From Magnetococcales bacterium (GTDB lineage: Bacteria; Pseudomonadota; Magnetococcia; Magnetococcales; JADFZT01), in assembly GCA_015232395.1 (NCBI GenBank), contig JADFZT010000030.1, forward strand, positions 1 to 50,362: 50,362 bases of DNA. The letters run 5' to 3'. Made by a program: the position numbers and the translations under genes. Below the pieces are notes generated by a model that saw only the letters and a program-made list of their open reading frames with translations, ran no database searches and had not been told where the DNA came from. Below are positions 8,702 to 16,411 of the stretch, piece after piece; position 1 is the stretch's first letter, and every line of letters begins with the position of its first letter.

Positions 8702-9532
8702 TCATGGTGCGGATGGTTCCACCGGGATATCGATCACCCGATTGAGCTTGCCGCTCATGAATCCCTCCAGATCGAGGGTGACAAAGCGAAAGCCAAACCC
8801 TTGCAGGGTAGCGCTGACCTGCCTGCGCAGATCCCCTTCGAAAAACCGGTCCATCTCCCCTTCGAGCAACTCGATCCGGGCGGTCTCCCCCTGTTTGCGC
8901 ACCCGCAGGGTGGTAAAGCCCAACTCTTTGAGATGGATCTCCGCCTGCTCCACCATCCGCAATGCGGCCAGCTCAATGGGATCCCCGTAGGCGATCCGGG
9001 AGGAGAGGCAGGGGGAAGCGGGTTTATCCCAGGTGGGCAGGTCGAGCTGTTTGGAAAAGGCCCGGATCTCCGCCTTGGTGAGCCCCATGTCCAGCAAAGG
9101 GCTCAACACCCGAAACTGATCCTTGGCCTTGAATCCGGGGCGGTAGTCATCGATATCGTCGGCGCTGGAGCCATCCAATACCCCGTCAAACCCTTCTGCT
9201 TCGGCGAGCCGGGTCAATCGACCAAACAGATCGCTCTTGCAGTAGAAGCAGCGATCTGGTGGATTTTTAACAAAATTATCGTCAGACATCTCACCGCTTT
9301 CGATAATGCGGTGATTGATCCGGCGGGCAGCAGCCCCTCTTTTTACTTCGGCCAGATCGTGAGCCGGCATGGTGGGCGAGGTGGCGGTCACGGCGAGATA
9401 GTCGATCCCCGATTCCATGACCGCCGCCACCAAAAAGGTGGAATCCACCCCCCCCGACCAGGCCACCACCACCCGGCCCAGGGTGCGCAAGTGATTGAGC
9501 AGGTCTTGATATTTTTGTTGAACCTCAGCCAT
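8702..9532 (-). CDS. larE: LarE, ATP-dependent sacrificial sulfur transferase
   Basis: LarE adenylates the carboxylates of the LarB product and replaces them with thiocarboxylates, the sulfur coming from a protein cysteine in the best-studied members. A PP-loop ATP site SGGVDS is at residues 26-31. Cys175 in the conserved PASPCLSSRIAYG segment matches the sacrificial cysteine of the L. plantarum enzyme (Cys176). A second pair lies in RCFYCK (95-98), so an Fe-S cluster-type mechanism, known in other LarE, cannot be excluded by eye. The start is taken as the ATG at 9532: GGGGAGG precedes it and it overlaps the upstream stop by one base (TGATG), implying translational coupling. A GTG at 9544 would overlap that ribosome site. 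It is transcribed opposite to larC/larB. Confidence 0.93.
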   Translation of the reverse strand: MAEVQQKYQDLLNHLRTLGRVVVAWSGGVDSTFLVAAVMESGIDYLAVTATSPTMPAHDLAEVKRGAAARRINHRIIESGEMSDDNFVKNPPDRCFYCKSDLFGRLTRLAEAEGFDGVLDGSSADDIDDYRPGFKAKDQFRVLSPLLDMGLTKAEIRAFSKQLDLPTWDKPASPCLSSRIAYGDPIELAALRMVEQAEIHLKELGFTTLRVRKQGETARIELLEGEMDRFFEGDLRRQVSATLQGFGFRFVTLDLEGFMSGKLNRVIDIPVEPSAP

Positions 9533-9945
9533 CAGCGTTGCCACCTCCCCTTGCTTGTTTTTCGACTCTCTCCCCCCGGCCCGGCTCCGCCCCCTTTTCC
9601 CGATCCCGGCCCCTGGCGGGAGAGAAGGCGCACCATAAAGAAGGCCACCAACGTCCCCATCAACAGCGCCAGAAGGGTGATGACGGTAATCAACAGGATG
9701 GCACTACGGCTTCTTTCATCAGCCACCCGCTTGAAGGTACGGGTCTGGTGAAAAACCTCCTCCACCTGGGGATCCGTCGCCGGAATCCCCGCGAGGGAAC
9801 GCTCCAGCCGCTCCATCTCATAGGCCAGATAGTTTTGTTGGGAGATCAAGAGATTAACCGACAACCCCGACACCATCGGCACCAGCAGCAAAAGCATCAC
9901 AGCCATCACCGCGATTTTTTTGTGCAACGGCCATTTGTCCATCAT
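9532..9945 (-). CDS. Small membrane protein with two transmembrane helices
   Basis: Unrecognised, 137 residues. One hydrophobic segment lies near residues 10-32, then a charged, helix-prone periplasmic loop of about 45 residues, a second hydrophobic segment near 82-105, and a Gly/Lys/Arg-rich cytoplasmic tail. This resembles the sensor part of a methyl-accepting or kinase protein without any output domain. GAGGTGGG stands just before tandem ATGs (9945 and 9942). Its stop overlaps the larE start (TGATG), so the two are translated together. No function is assigned; a link to LarE is only by position. Confidence 0.7.
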   Translation of the reverse strand: MMDKWPLHKKIAVMAVMLLLLVPMVSGLSVNLLISQQNYLAYEMERLERSLAGIPATDPQVEEVFHQTRTFKRVADERSRSAILLITVITLLALLMGTLVAFFMVRLLSRQGPGSGKGGGAGPGGESRKTSKGRWQR

Positions 9946-10184
9946 CCCACCTCATTGATAAAGCCCTGATAAACGCCCCAATCGACCCCCAAGAAGATAG
10001 CCCAATCCAACAAACCGGTCGATCCCTCTTTCCTTACCTGCTGAAATCCCGGACACAGGGGTATGGGCACGATGAGCTGGGGGGAGTGCCATCCGGAAAA
10101 GGACAGATATAATGGATTTAAACTGTACGTCTTTTGCGATTTCTGAATGAAGACCAATATCATGAATAAAATCTCAATCGCAAC

Positions 10185-10378
10185 TATTCAGCACCCTGTG
10201 AAAAGATTATTTCCAACGCATGAGATAGCCACCTCTGGATTCCTGCAAATGACGATCTTTATTCGCGGGCTTGTTCTGGCATATTTGCCAACGTCATTCC
10301 GCAAATTGGAGAACCCAGGAAAACTTCAGACCTCATCCTCTGTTCGATTCCAGGCATCATCCAACAGGGTGCTGAATA
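10185..10378. mobile_element. MITE-like element with TA-flanked inverted ends
   Basis: The perfect 16-base inverted repeats CTATTCAGCACCCTGT (10184-10199) and ACAGGGTGCTGAATAG (10364-10379) bound about 160 bases. The inner arms are each flanked by the dinucleotide TA (10185-10186 and 10377-10378), as expected for an insertion by an IS630/mariner-type transposase. The element itself would be 10187-10376 (190 bp). No transposase is encoded. Inside lie two degenerate REP-like halves in opposite orientation (10235-10254 and 10292-10311). Confidence 0.6.
10235..10311. repeat. Degenerate inverted REP-like pair
   Basis: CTGGATTCCTGCAAATGACG (10235-10254) and CGTCATTCCGCAAATTGGAG (10292-10311) are both eroded relatives of the REP element at the window edges. 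They stand in opposite orientation 37 bases apart, inside the MITE-like element. Confidence 0.5.
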
Positions 10379-10487
10379 GATACCATAGGGCTACCAAATC
10401 CATCGTCTCTCTGGTTAAACCCTTTTTCAGGTCATAATAAACAGCTGGATGAATTGGGGGTGGCCAGACACTTCGTCCTTGAACGAA

Positions 10488-10534
10488 GGGGGGGTGGGTA
10501 ATTTTTCACTTTGTAAAAATAATCACCACCCCCC
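10488..10534. other. Long imperfect hairpin
   Basis: A G-rich left arm (10488-10506) pairs with a C-rich right arm (10515-10534) through GGGGGGTGG/CCACCCCCC and TTTTT/AAAAA, with loop CACTTTGT. A second small hairpin, CTTCGT/ACGAAG, abuts it on the left at 10471-10487. It has no U-tract. It could be part of a non-coding RNA or an element remnant. Confidence 0.5.
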
Positions 10535-10777
10535 AAAATCTGTCCGATATTCAAGGTTTTTTGCCGTTAATGAGAAGCAATCCCCATTCAGCGACTATAT
10601 TTTTTTCACCCCCCTCCCCCCAGCTCACCCCCCAAACAATTTTGCCAGTCAATTGTTTTTGTTGGATCTTATATTCGAAAAACAATGTGGCACAGTTTGT
10701 GTTATCTATTTAAGGGTAAAAACAAGGAAGTATCCATCAACACGGAAGATGATGGATCCCGGGTTCTCCGGGATTCC

Positions 10778-10824
10778 TGCCAAAGGTTGGACTTGGCCCC
10801 CCCTCTCCCAACCAACCTTTGGCA
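10778..10824. other. Perfect 13-bp inverted repeat (hairpin)
   Basis: TGCCAAAGGTTGG (10778-10790) and CCAACCTTTGGCA (10812-10824) are exact complements around a 21-base C-rich loop. There is no U-tract after it, so it is not a classical terminator. Confidence 0.65.
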
Positions 10825-10973
10825 AACTTTTACAACAATAACCCGGGAACTCCCAAGCAGACTTTGGGGCTGGATCCAAAAGCCCATCGCCTCCGAAAAA
10901 AAGAGCCCTACCCGGTTTACATAGAATACCCCCACAAGGGTTCAGAAAGGGCCGTAAGTTTCTTGCGTCCCAG

Positions 10974-11029
10974 ACCGGGGCTGCTGAGAGAAAAATCCCC
11001 CCCTCCCTTTTCTCTCACCAGCCCCTGGT
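10974..11029. other. Long hairpin with a stem of about 20 bp
   Basis: The left arm 10974-10994 and right arm 11008-11029 pair over about 20 positions with one mismatch and one bulge (GGGGCTG and TGAGAGAAAA blocks). The 13-base loop is C-rich. This is the strongest RNA-structure candidate of the gene-poor region. Confidence 0.65.
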
Positions 11030-11125
11030 TCCTGCACAAATACACAATAAAACACAATATGTTGCCATACCTGATGGCCACTGACCCACAGGGCTTGGAC
11101 AGAGAGGGAAGCGGCTGCGCATAAC

Positions 11126-11143
11126 AGAATATCTTGATATTCT
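11126..11143. promoter_or_regulatory. Perfect dyad, possible operator
   Basis: AGAATATC-TT-GATATTCT is an exact 18-base dyad in AT-rich DNA about 530 bases before the hybrid kinase gene. The shape fits a dimeric regulator. No known consensus was recognised. Confidence 0.4.
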
Positions 11144-11673
11144 TAATTTAGATTTATTAATATGGCGATTATTGGATTTTTTTGGATAAACTTAACTTTC
11201 CAATCATCAAAAAATTCTTGGAAACAGTCGGTAGGCCCATCCAGTCCCCAGACCAGGCCCTATCCCGACACCCCACATTCCATTAAATTATTTATCCTCA
11301 AACCCAGCCAGCAAAAACATAGGCTCATAGGGGCTAAAGACACGGATCAAGAGGGGGCGACCAGTCCAGAGCGCCTGACTGCCAAATCGAAAGTTCAATC
11401 GAATTTTCAAGCGATGAAACGATTGTAGTGGAGAATGGCCATGGCTCACCAAATACCGTGCTCAATCAAGAGGCTTACTCCCTCGTTTATCAGGATTTAT
11501 CAGCCGATTCACCCACGCCCCTTCTCCCCACCCCAGCGCCACACAACCTTCACCACTGATCAATCGCCCTGCATAACTTCTTCAATAGGGTTCCTCTCTT
11601 TACCGGCCAAGATCGCCTCAACCCGCAGGTCATTCCCCCCCAACCAAACCGGAAAGGGAGTAGCCAGTCGGAT

Positions 11674-14600
11674 ATGACGGATCTCGATCCCAAACAAGCC
11701 GAAAAAATCCCCTTCTATCAGGGTATCGGCAGAAGGCTTCTGCTGTGGTTCATGACCATCGCCATCCTCCCATTGGCTGGGGTGATGTGGGGAAGCTATG
11801 AAAATGCCAAAACAGAGATCCTCACCAATGCCGACCAGATTCTCACCAACTCCCTGGTCTTGAAAACCCGCTATATCGAAAAATATCTGGATGAGGAGTT
11901 GATGGAGCTTGACTGGATTTCCCGGTCACCCACCACCCTCCGGTTTCTCGAAGATCTCATCGCCTCCCACGAAAAAAGCGGGCTCACGCTCCAGGCGTTT
12001 ACGCAAAGCGCTGCTTGGCAGGCCTTGGCAACTCAACACAAAAACGAGCTGGAAAATTTTCGGGAAAGTTTCGAATATACCGATATCTATCTGCTGGATC
12101 TGGACGGAAACGTTCTCTTTGCCCTGAAAGATACCATCTGCCTGGGAACCAATGTCCCGACTGGTGACAAGGGTGACACCCCCTTTGGGTTGGCCACCAA
12201 AGAAGCACTCCGAGGCCAAGGAGCGGTCATTTCTGATCTGGAAATCCATGAGGCGAGCCGGGGACAGGCCACTTTCCTGACCATGCGCCAAGTGAAGGAT
12301 GGTGCAGGCCACCCCATCGGCTTGGCAGCCATCCGCCTCACCAGCAACGAAATCAATGAATTTCTCTCAGACCGCACCGGGTTGGGCTTGAGTGGCGAGA
12401 CCTACCTGGTGGGCCGGGATGGTTTCATGCGCTCCAACTCCCGATTCGAAACCGAACCGACCGTTCTGAAAAAAGAGATCGACACCTTAGCCAGCCACCT
12501 CTGGTTCCATAACGAAATTGAAACACATGGTTCCGCATGGACCGGTCGGAAACCGGACATGAGTGCTCAAGTCCATGACTTTGAAAAAATGACGGAGGAA
12601 CCCCTCACTCCGCTTAGTGAAATAAATGCCACCATTTTCAAGGTCGCCCAGCCCTATCCAGACTATCGCGGGAAGATGGTGCTGGGCTGGATCGTGGATA
12701 TCGCTTTTATTGAAACATACGGTCTGGAGTGGGCTCTCATTGCGGAAATCGATGCCAATGAAGCTTTTGCGCCCATCGCAGAGCTTAAGGCACGGATGAT
12801 CTTTACCCTGGCGGCCACCACGATTTTGGTATTTCTGGTGGCGGTTTTGGTGACTGGCTCCATCGTCGGCCCCCTGCGGCGTTTGACCCAATGGTCGAAA
12901 CAGATCGCTGCGGGAAACCTGCAATATGCCGACATCAAAACACCCCCCGATGAGCTGGGGGCGTTGAATCAAAGCTTTCGGGAGATGGTGGACTCCTTAT
13001 TGGATGTCTCGGAGGTGTGCCAGGTGATCGCCCTGGGAGATATTGGCGCCCCCCTCACCATCCGCAGCACAGAGGATGTCACAGGTCGCGCAGTCAACCA
13101 GATGCGAGAAAATTTAAGCCAGGTGATCGAGCAGGCCAACGCCATCGCCCAGGGTGACTATTCCATCGAAATCACCCCCCGCTCCAGCCGGGATACTCTC
13201 TCCACCTCACTTCTCAGCATGACCCACTCCCTGAGGGAGATGAGTTCCAGAAACGAACGGGATCAGTGGCAAAAAAGCGGCCAGACCATCTTGAACGACC
13301 GTATACGGGGGGAGCAGGAACCCGCCGCCCTGGCTGCGACCATCATTCGATTTTTGGCTGACCATATGGAAGCCCGGGTGGGCACCTTCTATCAATCCAA
13401 AGCGGAAGGAGCCCTGGAGCTACTGGGTAGTTATGCCCTGATTCAGGATCAATCCCCTGCCACCTATCAGCCTGGAGAGGGGCTCGTGGGGCAGGCCGTA
13501 GTGGAAAAAGAACCGATCCTCGTCACCAACGTCCCGGAGCACTATCTCCCCATTCACTCCAGCCTGGGAGAGGGGACTCCCCGGAATATCCTGATCTACC
13601 CCATCGTCCGCAACGGCTCGGTACTGGGGGTGTTGGAGCTGGGTAGCCTCAATGAATTCAACTCCGAGCATCTGGCCTTTTTGGATTTGGTGACAGAAAG
13701 CATCGCTCTGGCCATCATCGGTGCGGTCTCCAACCAGCAACTCAAGGAGATGCTTCAGCAGACCCGTCAGCAGGCTCTGGAGCTGGAGGCCAAGGGAAGG
13801 CAGCTCACCCACACCAACCAAAAACTTCAGGAGCAGACCGAAGAGCTGCAAGCCAGCGAAGAGGAGCTCAAGGAGCAGCAGGCGGAACTACAAGCCACCA
13901 ACGAAGCCCTCATGGCCTCGGAAGAAGAGCTGAAGAAACAGCAGGAGGAGATTCGAGCTACCAACGAAGCTCTGTTGGAAAAGACCGAACACCTGGAAAA
14001 TAATCAATCCGCCCTGGAAGAGGCCCAGCACGAAATCGAGGAAAAAGCCCGGCATCTGGAGGAGGTGAGCCGCTACAAATCCCAGTTCCTCTCCAACATG
14101 TCCCACGAGCTGCGCACCCCACTGAACAGCTTGCTGATTTTGGCCAAAAATCTCACGGAAAACGAAGAAAACAATCTCACCTCAGAGCAGATCGAGGCCG
14201 CCCAGATCATCCATGCCAGTGGCTCGGATCTACTCAGCCTGATCAACGACATTCTGGATCTTTCCAAGGTGGAGTCCGGCAAGATGGAACTCCACACCAG
14301 CTGGGTGGAAACCGACGACATGGCGCTCTTCCTGAAGCGCCACTTCACCCATGTGGCCAAGGACAAGGGGCTGACACTCCAGGTGGATGTGCTGGACGGC
14401 ACGCCGACGGGGCTTTCCAGCGATGAAGGCAAAATCAGCCAGGTTTTGAAAAATCTGGTCGCAAACGCCATTAAATATACCGACCAAGGCACGGTTTCGG
14501 TCCGCTTCCGCCCCCCACCCACAGATCGCCGTCTTTCTGAAAATGAGCTGAGGCTGGCCGCTCCGGAACATTTGGCGGCCTCCAAGGCGCTGGCCATCGA

Positions 14601-16200
14601 AGTGGAAGACAGCGGCATCGGCATCCCTTCCGAAAAGTATGAATCCATCTTCCAGGCCTTCAAACAGGCAGATGGCACCACCAGCCGGAAGTATGGCGGC
14701 ACAGGTCTCGGACTCTCCATCTCCCGGGAACTCACCCGCCTTCTGGGAGGAGAGATCCGCCTCATGAGTCGGGAAGGTCAGGGAAGCGTCTTCACCCTGC
14801 TCCTCCCCAAAAAAATCGAAGAGGCCTGGTCCGAGCCAGACACCCCCCCCACCACCCCCATGGGCAATCCCCTCACTCGCCGGGCTTCGGATCGGCGAGC
14901 CCCAAGATCGCCCCCGGTCATCACCTCCCCCCCACCCGCCTCACCACCCGTGGTGGACGATCTCAAAATAATCACCAGCGGGGATCGGGTCATGTTGATC
15001 GTCACCGCCGACCAGAATGAGGGTCAGGTTCTCCTGGAGATGACCCGGGAAAAAGGCTTCAAGGGCATTTTGGCCAAAGATGGCACCTCTGGACTGGCAC
15101 TGATTGCCAAACACGAACCCACAGCCATCCTCCTGGACGCTTCCTTGCCGGGTCTGGATGGTATGGAGGTGATGGAGCGTCTCAAGCAGGATCCCGAAAC
15201 CCGCCATCTACCGGTCCACATACTCTCCGACGATATCCAGAAGGATCAACTGGGCCTCAAAAAAGGGGCGGCGGGATTGATCCAGCGACCGGTCAACAAA
15301 AAACGGATGGCCGAAATTTTCCGTCAAATCGAACGTCTGACCGGTCCCGAGCCCCGGCAGCTGCTCATTGTTGAGGACAACAGCGTCGCCAGGAAAGAGC
15401 TGGGACGAATTTTTGCAAGCCCCGAAGTGCAGGTTATCGCTGTCGGTAATGGTGAAAAAGCGTTGAATCTCCTTAAAAAGAGGGATTTCGACTGCCTGAT
15501 TCTCGATCTGGGGCTACCGGATATGACCGGCATGGAAATGCTGGAGCGTATGGCGCGGAAAAAATATGCCGCCAAAACCCCGGTGATCGTCCACTCCGCC
15601 CGGGATCTGAGCCGGGAAGAGATTCTACTTTTGCGCAAATATACCGAAAGCATCGTCATCAAAGGGGTGCACTCCCAGGAACGACTCCTGGATGAAGCGA
15701 CCCTGTTTTTACATCGCCCCACCAAAAAGCTCCCCAAAAAACAGCGCTCCATGCTGGAAAAACGCCAGGATCCGGCACAAGCCTTTCAGGGTCGGACCAT
15801 TTTGTTGGTGGATGATGACATGCGCAACACCTTTGCCCTGAAGAGAATTCTGGAACCAAAGGGACTTAAGGTGGTACCTGCGAGCAATGGCCGGGAAGCC
15901 ATGGAAGAGTTGCAAAAATCATCCGACATCGATCTCATTCTGATGGATGTCATGATGCCGGAGATGGATGGCTTTGAAGCGATTCGCAACATTCGTGGGG
16001 ATGCCCGATTCCAGGAGATCATCATCATCGGTCTCAGCGCCAAAGCAAGCCCCGAGGATCGTAACGATCTCCTCAAGGTGGGGGCCAACGACTATCTCTC
16101 CAAACCGGTGGATCAGGCATTGTTGCTGGCCAAGCTGCGTAACTGGCTGGAAAAATATCCGACAAAAGAAGAGACTGATCATCCAGGGGAACAGGCCTAA
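11674..16200 (+). CDS. Large hybrid sensor histidine kinase with three receiver domains
   Basis: A 1508-residue membrane sensor kinase. Order: TM1 near 22-42; a large periplasmic dCache-like domain to about 370; TM2 near 374-397; HAMP (398-442) with a second HAMP-like segment to about 525; GAF near 540-683; a long Gln/Glu coiled coil (about 685-800); HisKA with the phospho-acceptor His811 (MSHELRTPLNS); and HATPase_c with the N box NLVANAIKYTD (about 927) and DSGIGIP (about 978). Three receivers follow, with phospho-acceptor Asp1155, Asp1278 and Asp1425. No Hpt domain is present, so phosphorelay to a separate protein is expected. The start follows GGGAG with a long spacer of about 13 bases. 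The ligand is unknown. The REC-HK-REC gene 16412-18121 follows in the same direction after 211 bases and is a plausible partner. Confidence 0.9.
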   Translation: MTDLDPKQAEKIPFYQGIGRRLLLWFMTIAILPLAGVMWGSYENAKTEILTNADQILTNSLVLKTRYIEKYLDEELMELDWISRSPTTLRFLEDLIASHEKSGLTLQAFTQSAAWQALATQHKNELENFRESFEYTDIYLLDLDGNVLFALKDTICLGTNVPTGDKGDTPFGLATKEALRGQGAVISDLEIHEASRGQATFLTMRQVKDGAGHPIGLAAIRLTSNEINEFLSDRTGLGLSGETYLVGRDGFMRSNSRFETEPTVLKKEIDTLASHLWFHNEIETHGSAWTGRKPDMSAQVHDFEKMTEEPLTPLSEINATIFKVAQPYPDYRGKMVLGWIVDIAFIETYGLEWALIAEIDANEAFAPIAELKARMIFTLAATTILVFLVAVLVTGSIVGPLRRLTQWSKQIAAGNLQYADIKTPPDELGALNQSFREMVDSLLDVSEVCQVIALGDIGAPLTIRSTEDVTGRAVNQMRENLSQVIEQANAIAQGDYSIEITPRSSRDTLSTSLLSMTHSLREMSSRNERDQWQKSGQTILNDRIRGEQEPAALAATIIRFLADHMEARVGTFYQSKAEGALELLGSYALIQDQSPATYQPGEGLVGQAVVEKEPILVTNVPEHYLPIHSSLGEGTPRNILIYPIVRNGSVLGVLELGSLNEFNSEHLAFLDLVTESIALAIIGAVSNQQLKEMLQQTRQQALELEAKGRQLTHTNQKLQEQTEELQASEEELKEQQAELQATNEALMASEEELKKQQEEIRATNEALLEKTEHLENNQSALEEAQHEIEEKARHLEEVSRYKSQFLSNMSHELRTPLNSLLILAKNLTENEENNLTSEQIEAAQIIHASGSDLLSLINDILDLSKVESGKMELHTSWVETDDMALFLKRHFTHVAKDKGLTLQVDVLDGTPTGLSSDEGKISQVLKNLVANAIKYTDQGTVSVRFRPPPTDRRLSENELRLAAPEHLAASKALAIEVEDSGIGIPSEKYESIFQAFKQADGTTSRKYGGTGLGLSISRELTRLLGGEIRLMSREGQGSVFTLLLPKKIEEAWSEPDTPPTTPMGNPLTRRASDRRAPRSPPVITSPPPASPPVVDDLKIITSGDRVMLIVTADQNEGQVLLEMTREKGFKGILAKDGTSGLALIAKHEPTAILLDASLPGLDGMEVMERLKQDPETRHLPVHILSDDIQKDQLGLKKGAAGLIQRPVNKKRMAEIFRQIERLTGPEPRQLLIVEDNSVARKELGRIFASPEVQVIAVGNGEKALNLLKKRDFDCLILDLGLPDMTGMEMLERMARKKYAAKTPVIVHSARDLSREEILLLRKYTESIVIKGVHSQERLLDEATLFLHRPTKKLPKKQRSMLEKRQDPAQAFQGRTILLVDDDMRNTFALKRILEPKGLKVVPASNGREAMEELQKSSDIDLILMDVMMPEMDGFEAIRNIRGDARFQEIIIIGLSAKASPEDRNDLLKVGANDYLSKPVDQALLLAKLRNWLEKYPTKEETDHPGEQA

Positions 16201-16411
16201 AGGCTATGGCGTATCTCTCCAAAACAAAAGAGAGCGTCGTGCTGGCAGGCTGGCTAGACATAGAATATATGAATGAATCATTAATTCCATACCATCTGTT
16301 ACATCTTAATGGCTGACAGACCTTTACCATCAAGCAAAATGACCCATAATCTCACCCCAGTCCAAAAAGCCGCACCGATCCCTGTAGAGCGAACGGTTTG
16401 TCTGATCAAAC

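Larger units (their letters stand above)
9946..11673. other. 1.7-kb gene-poor region
   Basis: No frame in this stretch looks like a real protein. Open frames here are short, lack ribosome sites and have biased composition. It contains the MITE-like element at 10185-10378, hairpins at 10488-10534, 10778-10824 and 10974-11029, several C-rich tracts (such as 10613-10627) and a perfect 18-bp dyad at 11126-11143. It lies between the divergent small membrane protein gene and the large hybrid kinase, so both promoters must lie within it. Confidence 0.6.

Noticed and set aside
10147-10437. Open frame of 96 codons in the gene-poor region
   Set aside because: It spans the MITE-like element and its ends, has no ribosome site, and matches no family; it is open by chance.
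10685-10704. TGGCACA sequence as a sigma-54 promoter
   Set aside because: The -12 GC element is missing at the required spacing; a similar TGGCACA at 197 fails for the same reason.
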